Source: Lasioglossum baleicum
Lineage: Eukaryota; Arthropoda; Insecta; Hymenoptera; Halictidae
Direction: 5' to 3'
DNA: 64,000 nucleotides
Assembly (NCBI RefSeq): GCF_051020765.1
Contig: NC_134936.1
Span: 4,649,045 to 4,713,044, forward strand
This document shows positions 23,101 through 34,450 of this stretch, piece after piece. A program made the position numbers and the translations under genes. The stretch's first letter is position 1, and the number at the start of each line of letters is the position of its first letter. The notes under the pieces are model-generated. The model saw only the letters and a list, made by a program, of their open reading frames with translations, was not told the origin of the DNA and ran no database searches.

Positions 23101-24500
23101 TTACAGGAAATAGAAACTAAATTGAATTGAATTATTTCTTCAGCAAAGGAGAAAACGAAATGACTTTCCGAACGAGCTAATACATTAACATATTACAATA
23201 GGAGAGCTGCATAAAGTCTAAATAAAATCAATCTCATCATTTTCATACAAAGAAACATTTACCAGTTACTTTTAAGGTTCGGTAGGTGTAGAGGGTTGAA
23301 ACGTCTTCGTGCAAAAAAAAATGTGTCGTAGAAGGGAAAAGAAACTTAATTTATAACTTTCGGCTCGAGCGCGTTTCCAGCTACCCGAGTGCATCGGGCT
23401 GCCCGGGAGTGTCTCGATCTCGTCGGGCGGGTTCGGAAAGAATCGGACAAGTTCGGGCGAGCGAGTTTTCGCGCTACTCGAGATTCAATTCTGCGTTCGC
23501 ACCAGTTCGCACGAACTTGTCCGCTTCTGTCTGACGTCTGAACGCGCTCGACGAAGTCGAGCCACTCTCGGGCCACCAGGCCACCCGATGGTGTGTCACG
23601 GATAGTCTGCGGATCTTTCTGCAAAATAAAAATTTACTATATCGATTGCAAGAAATAGAAATCAAATTGAATTGAATTGTTTCTTCAGCAAAGGAGAAAA
23701 CGAAATGACTTTCCGAACGAACCAATACATTATAACATATTACAAGGAGAGCTGCATAAAGTCTAAATAAAATCAATCTCATCACTTTCATACAAAGAAA
23801 CATTTACCAGTTACTTTTAAGGTTCGGTAGGTGTAGAGTGTTGAAATTTATAATTTTCGGCTCGAGCGCGTTTCAAGCTACCCGAGTGCATCGGGCTACC
23901 AAGGGGTTTCGAGCTGCCCGGGAGTGTCTCGATCTCGTCGGGCGGGTTCGGAAAGAATCGGACAAGTTCGGGCGAGCGAGTTTTCGCGCTACTCGAGATT
24001 CAATTCTGCGTTCGCACAAACTTGTCCGCTTCTGTCTGACGTCTGAACGCGCTCGACGAAGTCGAGCCACTCTCGGGCCACCGGGCCACCCGATGGTGTG
24101 TCACGGATAGACTGCGGATCTTTCTGCAAAATAAAAAATGTCAGCGTCGATTACAGGAAATAGAAACTAAATTGAATGTCATCTCTTCCCTTAATGATTT
24201 TAATAGAGGAGAAATCATATATTGACATCTTCAATTTAAAAAATTTTCCAACAACTATCAATTTCATCTACTCAAGTTTGCTTAAAATGCATAAAGATCC
24301 GCAGTCTATTCGTGACATATCAAGCGGCCCGAGAGTGGCTCGACTTCGTCGAGTGATTTGAAAATTACAGTCAAAACGTGTTGGTCGAGGAAGGGTCGAC
24401 TTCCAGCTCAATAGTAATGACCTGTCATAAATCTCTGTGTAGAGAACAGCCCCGGGAACGGCACTGAAAGCAATCGAGTCTACCGGGTTGGGTCTGCCTG

Positions 24501-24602
24501 GGTTTGCCTAGCCCGACCCCAGCCGCGCGCCCGTGGTCTGCCTAGCCCGACCCCAGCCGCGCGCCCGTGGTCTGCCTAGCCCGACCCCAGCCGCGCGCCC
24601 GT
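24501..24602 (+). repeat. 34-bp minisatellite, three units
   Basis: Same unit as at 12383-12450, here in three copies, the first with one substitution (GGTTTGCC). Confidence 0.9.
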
Positions 24603-25267
24603 AGTCTCAATGTGTTGACTTCGATGGCGCACGCTGCGTAGTATGTGTGACCGCTGTAATAAGTATTTCAATACAGCCGAAAATGCGTGTGAAACGAGTC
24701 CTGCCTCCTCCACTCTGATCCAATCGTCCGCGCATTCGCACCTAGACACGTCACCGTAATCCTGCCTGGGAACCTTCTTCTCAGGCTTACACCAAGTACA
24801 ATGTCACCAGTTCGAATCCATGCGTGTTGGCGTCTTGCCGCCATCCCCTACGATTGCGTAGTATGTAGTGGGCGGTAACGGTATCGTATCCTAACCCACT
24901 GCTGTTCCGCTATCGCTCGTACTTACGAGGCAGTGTATTGGATCACTTGTTGGACATAGACAAATCTAAAATGTTTTTTCACTACGTGAATGAAATATGT
25001 AATTTCAGGACCGACGCTGTCGATCCTTACGTCAGAAAATGTCTGTTCCAGGGTTGTTACCTTTCACTTAAAAAGGCATCGTTGGTCAAGACTAGTTGCT
25101 AATATTATTCTCGAGGTGTAAATGGGGTTATTTAGTCGTATACAGCGTCCGTTGCCAGCTCCTTGTGACGCCAATTTTTATATCTCCATTTCTTTTGAAG
25201 GGCTCATTTTACAGTGGAAACTCCAAGGAATATAAACATATTTTGTTCAAAATTTAAATCACTGACG

Positions 25268-26416
25268 CACAGTGGTCTGGATTGGAAAATCGTGTGCCAT
25301 TTTGTTATAACTTTTGAACCAGTAGAGATACTGCAATGAAATTTTCACTAAAAATATTTAAAAAATAGTCATTTTTAACTATAGGTAATTAAATATTTTT
25401 TGCATTTGTTAAACAATAATTTTTTATAAATTTTCATTGATATTTTTGATTTAAAAAAAAATTTTTGGAATATTATCGTACATACTATTTTTTACTTTCT
25501 AAATATGTATTTTTTATATTTATGTTTCAAACATGTGTAACGTTTTATGGAATACGTAAAATATAAATTTGAGAAGTCTTGTTGCAATCAACATACACAA
25601 AAAAAATTACCGTAAAGGTAAAAACGCATTACAAGCGTGTCAAAGATATTTTTTATAATAATTTATAATGATTAAAAAACGAAACGAGCCTACTACCTTA
25701 TATCTTTATTTTACTAGAGGTGAGCGAAATATCAGAACGAAACAGAATTGAAAAACTTCTATTATATTTTAATACTAAAGAATTACCTCGGATGCAATAT
25801 TTAACACTAAAATCTTACATTTTTCGCTATGTGAAGTCATCTGATAATAATTTGTACCAACAATATACCTCGCAAACATTCTATTACCAACTTTAATGGC
25901 TTTAAACAATAATAATTTGAGCGGGCGGAGAGGGGCGGAATTAATTTTTTCATGATTATTTAGAAGGAAGGTGTACTAAAAATATTCCAATTAATTAGAA
26001 AGCTAAACTCGGCTAAACTTTAAAGATATACCATCTTAAATGGAAAGGACTTCACAAATTTTTCTTACGGCATTGAGCATTATTATATAAATAGAGTATT
26101 TACGTTAATAAATAATAGAAAGATGTGATTTTTATCACAAAAGTCTGCTCTTCAATATAAAAAAAAAGCGAGAGATAATATTAAATAGGAACGTCAGGGC
26201 ACCGCATCACAGAGAAGCAATTTTTCTCGTGAAAAATCCTCCTCTTAAAATGTCCTATTTTCAATGTTTATTGCAACTATTATATTTATTAAATTGTACT
26301 ATTTTCTTCATTTCCGAGGTCTGTGAACATTTGGGAAGCAATGTTTATAGATATCGATACGAGAAAGTTCGTTTTTGGGCAGAAAGGCACACGATTTTCC
26401 AATCCAGACCACTGTG
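25268..26416. mobile_element. Transib-like element (U2 left arm)
   Basis: Same CACAGTG termini with TGACG duplications at 25263-25267 and 26417-26421; 1149 bp, two bases shorter than the U1 copies through homopolymer and small indel changes. No coding capacity. Confidence 0.75.
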
Positions 26417-27540
26417 TGACGGCTCATCGAAAAAGACGTAAAAAACGAATTAGTTTAAATTTTTCGACTCCATACAGTTGATGGTCGAGGTTAAAAAAAT
26501 AATTTTGCAATAGCCCAATCCTTTCCTAATAAAACCACCAAAAAAAAAAGTGTAGCTCAATCGGATTTCAACGAAAATATGATTTCATGATGTTTCGTTG
26601 ACAAAAAATTCGATTTTTTGGAAAATCCTGAGGTGGTAGACAAATTCTAAGACCAGATTTGAAATAAGCGTGGAAGAATGTACGGGAAATGATGTACAGC
26701 ATGTTGCAAAAAAGTTTTATTGAAATTGTGCAGGTTTAACGAATTTTGTCAAGGTTAAAAAACGTTCGTACCATCATTTCCCTACTTTCCGCATATTCTG
26801 CAAAGTTAGAGCTTTAATTTAAAAAAAAATTCATCGTTCTATCTCTTTTCTATCGAAAGTTATTCGACTTTAACACAGAAACTTGCGGCGACCCGTGCAG
26901 CGACCCTTGCAGCGACCCAATAGCTGCACGGGTCGCTGCAAGGGTCGCCGCCTGGATCGCGACGGAATGGCCAAAAAAGGTGTGTCACAGCTCTGACCGA
27001 CCAGTCCTGAACCGCTAGAGGACTCATCAGTAAGACGGGCCCTGCCCGAGACGCTGCGATATCGGAAGGTGGTTTAAGACTGTATATATAGAGATCGGTG
27101 ACGGATCAGGTAGCAGCGAGAAAGGTCTTTCTTTGACTATCTGTCCATCTTGTGGCAAATGTAGGAAATTAGCTGCCACAAAAGAGAGCGAGTTATTATT
27201 GTCCGCTTCTGTCCGAACGCGCCCGACGAGGTCGACCACGTTCGGGCCACCCGCCCGATGTGTTACGGATAGACAGCGGGTCTTTATGCAAAATAAAAAA
27301 CGTCAGCGTTGATTACAAGAAATAGAAACTCAAAAGAATGTCATCCCTTTCCTTAATGATTTTAATAAAGGAGAAATCATATATTGACATTTTCAATTTT
27401 AAAAATTTTCCAACAACTATCAATTTCATCTGCTCAATTTTGCTATAAATGCATACAGATACCAAGTCTATCCGTTACACATCGGGCGGCTCGAGAGCGG
27501 CTCGACATCGGCGAGTGATTTGAGGAGTTGGTGACAGATG

Positions 27541-27797
27541 AGTTGGGCATTTAATCGGTCATCCGATTGACGATTGATAATCGTTAGTCGCGATTAACGA
27601 CTAAAGTAGAAATTTAATCGTTATCCGCAATTAACGATTAATAAGTATTTAATCTTATCCGCAAATATAACGATCAATCGGTATTTATTCGTTAACCACA
27701 ATTAACGACTAAACGAGGATATTAATTGTTAATCGCGATTAACGATTGAAGTAGAAATTTAGTCGTCAATCGTCGATTGAATTTTTGCCCAACACTT
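27541..27797. mobile_element. hAT-like MITE inside D2
   Basis: Same insertion as 15713-15969, with GTTGGGC/GCCCAAC ends and TTAATCGTTA-type subterminal repeats. It differs by a few substitutions, including CACTTG for CACTGG at the right end. Confidence 0.55.
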
Positions 27798-29313
27798 GTT
27801 AGTGATTTTATTTTTATTCTATTTTCTCGAAAATGAATAAATCCATGAATACTTTCGGCCAACTCGAGGCTACAATGAACACGACCGACGCCCGAGGTTC
27901 GAGCCCTGAGGCCTGAGCCCAGAACACAATAGTAGTGCAATAAACACGGCCCGACAATCCCCCGGCCAGCCAGGTAGCTCGGCATGAAACCGCTAAGGAG
28001 CGAATGCTGAACTTAATTATTTTCCGTGCTGCCCTCACGAAAGTCACACGAGCCAATTCGTGGCGTTCTGCCGATTAAGAAAAGCCTAAACTCGACGGAA
28101 TTAGGACCGTTTCTAGTGGTTTTATTCATAACGGAGTGTACACTTTCCACCTTTAAATATAAGAAATTTAAAAATATGTGCTAGGTGTCTCTTTTTATTA
28201 TGTCGAGCACCCTGTATATGAGCACCAAAAACTAATTTTCATCGTTTAGTTAGTGTTTGACACGCGATTGTAAATACGTTCAAAGCATTGTGCTACCGTC
28301 TCGTCTCGTGTTATTGTCTTTACCGTTCGCGTTCAATTTGAACGATTTCTAACGAGCTCCCCAGTATGAGAGTATGGTGGGGATGCCCGCGTATTACGCG
28401 AGGACCCCGATCCGCAACAGTCGAGATTGATGACTGAGAGAGATCTCTGTTCCTCCGAAACGAGAACCGTGAGTCGTTCCTCCGAAACGACATCTCAATT
28501 GTCAGTTATTTGTACCGCGTGTTTAAAATTATTATTAAAAGTGATCTTGAAGTCGCAGAAACCCGGCTTCCCTGTTTAAACCAGTGGTTTTAATTCACCC
28601 ACTTACACTTTCTCCACAACCGGACTGATCCAACCCTTCATACCTGATTTTAAACGAAGTGCTCGTGTCGTGGTAAACAGTTAGTTTGGCCGTTATAATT
28701 TAAGGAAAAACTTGTGACACCTCATATTACACGTCCGTAAAACCAACAATTTTCAAGACTTCAAGGAATTGTTTGAGATACGTTTTCTCATATTTCACTA
28801 AAGACTGCAACATATCCAAATTTGAACAAAATCCGAAACAGTAGTTCTATTTCGCATGGAAATATGGATACTCGAAAACAATTATAAGAAACTGCGATTT
28901 AGAGCAATCGTGAGCAGAAAAATTCAAAGATTCTTTTCTTTACATCTTTCAATGCCTACTATGTATATCTGGTTTATGTGTTGACCGTTTTCGATGACAT
29001 TTCGGGTAATCGGATAGTGTTTTTTCATTTTCTTAGTTTTAAAAATCTTAAGCTTAATAAATGTGGATTCGAATAAATCGTTTGTCCCGCTGTTTCCAAA
29101 ACCGTTGTTTAAACATGTTTAAACAATCATACTGTATTAATATTGGATATCACTGTATTTGAAAAAGTCTACAGAATCTTTTATATGGCGGGGGTAGCGA
29201 GCGCACGGTAACCCCAAGGAATCTGGTTAGACCGATTTGGTCTTTAATGTCTTTATGGTTATTACGGCTATTAACTCCTAAGGGTACGGCTGGTGGCACA
29301 TTGCAGTTCGGCC

Positions 29314-29571
29314 ATGGCACAACAAAAGCCCAAACTTCGTTTTTCAGGAGCTTTTGCTCGAAAAAGTATACTAACGGTTTCGGTGTTATTTCAGCCACTT
29401 GGCATAGTACCGTTACCGGTATTGTTCGGTATGTATATATATTTTACCGAGATTAAGTCCCTGATTTCACACAGTGAATTAAAGTTTCAAAGCGAAATGT
29501 TCAGCTCTGTACGAAGCATTAACGACATTAGATTCGAGACTAAAAGACTTGAATTTTTGGAGATGTTATGA
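29314..29571 (+). CDS. Uncharacterised 85-aa ORF in D2
   Basis: Open from ATG to TGA. It starts MAQQKPKLRF, has a hydrophobic segment at about residues 20-45, then a charged tail ending LEFLEML. The preceding TTGCAG could be a splice acceptor, so the ORF may be a captured exon and not a complete protein. Family not recognised. It is the only ORF in D with a plausible membrane segment. Confidence 0.25.
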   Translation: MAQQKPKLRFSGAFARKSILTVSVLFQPLGIVPLPVLFGMYIYFTEIKSLISHSELKFQSEMFSSVRSINDIRFETKRLEFLEML

Positions 29572-31899
29572 CATTTCGACGAACATTGCGCCGGACGGCG
29601 CACACGGTTTTCGCCGACATTTCACCGACTCCAGATTTGACCTGCAACAAATTTGATCGAATTGATTCAATCGATTGATGAAGTTAATCGCCATACGGTC
29701 TATCCATCTGTCACCAACTCCTCAAATCACTCGCCGATGTCGAGCCGCTCTCGAGCCGCCCGATGTGTAACGGATAGACTTGGGATCTGTATGCATTTAT
29801 AGCAAAATTGAGCAGATGAAATTGATAGTTGTTGGAAAATTTTTAAAATTGAAAATGTCAATATATGATTTCTCCTTTATTAAAATCATTAAGGAAAGGG
29901 ATGACATTCTTTTGAGTTTCTATTTCTTGTAATCAACGCTGACGTTTTTTATTTTGCATAAAGACCCGCTGTCTATCCGTAACACATCGGGCGGGTGGCC
30001 CGAACGTGGTCGACCTCGTCGGGCGCGTTCGGACAGAAGCGGACAATAATAACTCGCTCTCTTTTGTGGCAGCTAATTTCCTACATTTGCCACAAGATGG
30101 ACAGATAGTCAAAGAAAGACCTTTCTCGCTGCTACCTGATCCGTCACCGATCTCTATATATACAGTCTTAAGGGTGTGGGTCCGGCTTGAGCGAGAGTGT
30201 GGTGGCACCCTAACACACCGCTAGACACTGTATATGTACACGAGGATTGCAAGGGTTTCGTACTTTACAAAGTACGTCTCGCTAATCCACATTTGGAGCC
30301 CCTACGTAGTCACAATCGATAGATAAAAGACCCACCAATTGCCGTTGCTGTCTAAAATGGCCTACTTTTGCGTTTTCGAGGCGTAATTTTCATTATTCGG
30401 CAGCATGTAGCGGAGTTCGACAAAAATTGGGCGGCGCGACAGTGCTGCCACTGTCAAGACACATACATTTTCTTAAATATCGAGAAATTTAGGGTTCTTA
30501 TAGAAAAATCATACAGCAACAGAAGTTGCGGGGTCACATACAATGCCAATGCAACGTTTATTATGTTAAACCATACGTGTTAAAACACACACTTTGTAAA
30601 GTACGGAAACATACCCCTAAACGGAGGGTGGGATACTAGTATAGGTCCGGCATTTTTCGCTACGGGGCGCTAATATCTGTTTCTGCTGTATCGGTAAAAC
30701 AGTGGACGAGAAAAAGCATATTCCCGGTAAGTTAGGCTTCATACGTAAACGTGACGTCACTATACGGCTCACGATGATGCAGCGTCAGTGTGTAACTGAC
30801 AAACCATTTCTCTATTATACACATTTGGAACCACTACGTAGTCTCAATCGCTAGATAAAAGATCAATCTAATGCGTATGGTGTCTAAGATGGCCAACTTT
30901 TGCGTTTCCGAGGCATAATTTTAATTATTCGGCAGCAAGATGCTGTACCGCGCGGCGCACTCACACACTCGTCACTCGGGCAGCGTGTACGTGTGCCTAG
31001 ACGGATCGCAAGGGTTCGGTAACTGACAAACCATTTCTCTATTATATACATTTGGAACCACTACGTAGTCTCAATCGCTAGATAAAAGATCAATCTAATG
31101 CGTATGGTGTCTAAGATGGCCAACTTTTGCGTTTTCGAGGCATAATTTTAATTATTCGGCAGCAAGATGTCTGTTCGGGAGGCTCTGCAAGCAGGCTTGA
31201 CTTTGACCAGCCATACCGCGCGGCGCACTCACACAGTAACCGCTCGGGCAGCGTGTACGTGTGTCTAGGCGGATCGCCAGGTTTCGGGAAGCTTCAAATC
31301 ATTTTTCGTTCTTCGCCGCCTCCTGCACTAGGTATACTATATCTATATCTATGCCATGTAATACCTTCCTATACCTGGTATATCATAGAGCACTATAAGG
31401 GTCGTTACGGAGAGCGAGACGCGCGGGAAGCACGAACACTGGTTGAACAATGCTGGCGTTGCCGACAACTGCTGCAAACCATTTCTCGTCCTCCGCTGCA
31501 TCCTCCGCCGTATCTTCCGCCGCATTATAAATTGTTATTATTATTCTATACATTATAAAAATTCAAGCAATTATTTTAACAATTAATTATTAGATTGGAA
31601 CGAAAGTTCGTAGCGTTTTTAAATAAAAATTCAAAGATGAAATTAAGATATTTATGTATTCATAGGATCATTGAATAACAAATACATTATAAAAATTGAT
31701 TTATTTATTAATAGTATATTTAAATATATATATATGGTTTGTACGCGCGCCGGTGAATCTCCGGGGAATGCAAAGTGCACATTTTATAATTTATTGTAAA
31801 AGTAAAAATTATACGGGCCGCCTCTTCGGCCTCCGTCGCGCCGCGCGCTGCCCCGCGTCCTATCAACCCTTTGAAGACTTCCTTCAGTGCCTGTCTCCT

Positions 31900-32892
31900 T
31901 AGTATTTTCTGCAACATATAATAAAAATTAATGATAATGAAAATAACATAGGATACCTAGTTGGGACCTGGGATTGAACACTGTTATGATATCGGTTCCG
32001 GTTCTCGAAACAGTTATGAAGAATCTAAATGGTGTTGTAACTGTTACGAGTATATCGGTTCTGGCTTACATATGTAAATATCGATTACGGTAACGGTTTT
32101 GGAGAACCGATATTATTTCGGTTTTATAATTGTTAAATTTCGGTTCTGGATGTCGGTTCTGGTTTCCGGTCTGTATTATGTATTGTGTTCGGCCTTATAT
32201 ATTCATTATTCAAGTAGTTCTTTATTGTTATTCATAATTTAAACAATTTTTAAATGAATAAATTTTTATAATTTGTCTCTACATGCATTAATTGAATTAT
32301 TATTCCAATAATAATTTGTTGTTAAAACAATTGTTTAAATAAACATTATTATGGAAATGGTAATTTAAACAATGAATATAGAAACAAACTATACATTATG
32401 AAAATTGATTTCTTTAAACTATTGTTTCAACAATAAATTGTTATTCAGATGATAATTCAAATAATGCATGTAGAGACAAATTATAAAAATTTACTAATTT
32501 AAAAATTATTAAATTATGAATAACAATAAAGAACTACTTGAATAATGAATATACATATGTATAAGGCCGAACACAATACAGAATACAGAACCGAAATCGG
32601 GAATCGACATCCAGAACCGAAAATTAACAATTATAAAACCGAAATAATATTGGTTCTCCAAAACCGTTACTGTAACCGATTTTTACATATGTAAGCCAGA
32701 ACCGATATTCTCGTGGTGTAACAGTTACAACACCATTTCGATTCTTCATAACTGTTTCGAGAATCGGAACCGATATCATAACAGTTTTCAATCCCTGGTC
32801 CCAACTAGGCCTCTTATGTTATTTTTATTATCATTAATTTTCTTTTAAATGTTGCAGTAAATACTAAGGGTGCGCCTACAGTGCATCCTACG
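31900..32892. repeat. Palindrome in E with hAT-like core
   Basis: The outer arms TAGTATTT(T/A)CTGCAACAT at about 31900 and 32860-32892 mirror each other up to GTTGGGAC/GTCCCAAC. Inside, 31968-32797 has TIRs of the type C(T/A)GGGATTGAA(C/A)ACTG and many CGGTTCTGG/CCAGAACCG motifs, typical of insect hAT MITEs. The flanks are mirror images and not direct repeats, so the core sits at the dyad centre of the outer palindrome. Confidence 0.6.
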
Positions 32893-33289
32893 ACCGACAG
32901 ACATGGTGACGTCAGAGCCGTCTGGCAGACATTTCAAATGTGTGGGTAGGCCCAGGTAGGCCCGTCTGTGAGAGGCCCTTCTAGTTTCGTCCTGCATCAA
33001 CCGACAGGACGGCCCTTGCACCATACAATATTTCGGTGCAGCGTTCACTTCAAATAATTTTCATGTCGCCAATTTTGAAGTATCCGTATTTTTAAAAACG
33101 GGGCCGTAAAGAGGACACTTGGGGCTATATTATCATTATTTTTATTTTTTTTATTTTCTGGTGCTTTCATAGCAATGCACCTGTTTAAAACAATTGCAAA
33201 ATAAACTATGAAAACAAATATTTTCTGAACTGAAATAATTTTTATTAAATACTCTGATGGTTTCACTATGAGTAACCAAAACTAAGTTT

Positions 33290-33620
33290 CATCAATTTGC
33301 TAGTTTAGCCGTTATAATTTAATGAAAAACTTGTGACACACAACTCATATTACACGTCCGTAAAACCAACAGTTTTCAAGATTTCAAAGAATTCTTCGAG
33401 ATACGTTTATATTTTGCTAAAGACTGCAACATATTCAAATTTGAACAAAATTCGAAACAGTAGTCCTATCTCGCAAGGAAAGAATCATGTGCACTAATTG
33501 TATATGTATATGTAGATTAACTCTCATGGAAGTATGGATACTCGAAAATAATTAAAAATTAAAACAATTAGAAGAAACTGCGATTTACATAGATTAATCG
33601 TAAGCAAAAAAATTCAAATT
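33290..33620. repeat. Segment shared with element D
   Basis: Reads closely with 16855-17110 of D1 (GCCGTTATAATTTAA, ACACGTCCGTAAAACCAACA, GACTGCAACATAT). E and D therefore share an older repeat despite having different termini. Confidence 0.65.
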
Positions 33621-33869
33621 GCAATTTTTGAGAGAAAACCTCTCTTAAATCCATTTACTTCGTTATTACTTTATTGTCGGAGCCACGAAGAAAAACTCGG
33701 ACATCTCCCTATACCTCAATAGCAATTATGTGCTATAAACCTTGCAGACCTCCACGGTCAGTTTTGGGCTGCAGCTAATCATCTTGGGGTTTCCCGTCAA
33801 ACCCGCACACCATGTGCAGTGACTCTTTTATCTGTCTTCCACTTGGAAGACACTTTTGGCCAAGTAGAG

Positions 33870-34450
33870 ATGGGACACCTTTCATGTAGTGAAAAAACAT
33901 TTTCAATTTGTTTATGTCCAACAAGTAGTCCAATACAATGCCTGAATTACTATATAATTGAAATACAATGTAATTCAATTCTGTAATTGAATTAGCAAAA
34001 CTCTGAGTGGGTTAAGATATTACACCGTTACCGCCCACTACTACGCGATTGTCGGGGTGGCAAGGCGCCATCTCGTATGGGTCCGAACTGGTGACATTGT
34101 ATTGATGCGAGCGTGAGAAGAAGCGTCCCAGGCAGGACTACGGTGACGTGTCTCTAGGAACGAATGAGCGGCCGATTGGATCAGAGCGGAGGAGGCAGAC
34201 CTCGTTTCACACGCATTTTCGGCTGTCGACGAAATATTGGCTACAGCGGCCACACATACCATGTAGCGTGCAGCGTCGAAGTCAAAACATTGGGACTACG
34301 GGCGCGGCTGTGGTGGCAGATAGGCAGACCTAGCACTGATAGGCTCGATTTGTTTATGTGCCGTTCCCGAGGCTGTTCTCTATGGAGAGGTTTATGACAG
34401 GTCATTACTATTGAGCTGGAAGTCAACACTTTATCGGACATGACGTGTTG
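33870..34450. repeat. Dispersed repeat R in element E
   Basis: About 80% alike by eye to 20436-20985 in the U arms and to 62071-63150: GTAGTGAAAAAACATTTT, CCGTTACCGCCCACTACTAC, GGTGACATTGTA, GGATCAGAG.GGAGGAGGCAG, and CATTACTATTGAGCTGGAAGT near the end. A B-box-like GTTCGAATCC occurs on the opposite strand in the arm copies, but no convincing A box was found, so a SINE call is not made. Confidence 0.6.

Larger units (their letters stand above)
27078..30167. mobile_element. TTAA element D, copy 2 (centre of U2)
   Basis: This is the better preserved copy. TIRs of about 460 bp (27078-27540 and 29709-30167) begin GACTGTATATA and are flanked by TTAA (27074-27077, 30168-30171). The TIRs contain the AGACTGCG-type module and a CGTTCGGGCC-rich stretch. 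The interior carries a hAT-like MITE (27541-27797) and a small ORF (29314-29571), but no transposase. A TTAA duplication suggests piggyBac-type mobilisation; TIRs this long are unusual for that superfamily. Confidence 0.75.

Noticed and set aside
24790..24830. B-box-like GTTCGAATCC suggesting a tRNA-derived SINE in repeat R
   Set aside because: No A box at the expected distance, no tail, and repeat length and boundaries do not fit; degraded in other copies (GGGTCCGAAC on the opposite strand).
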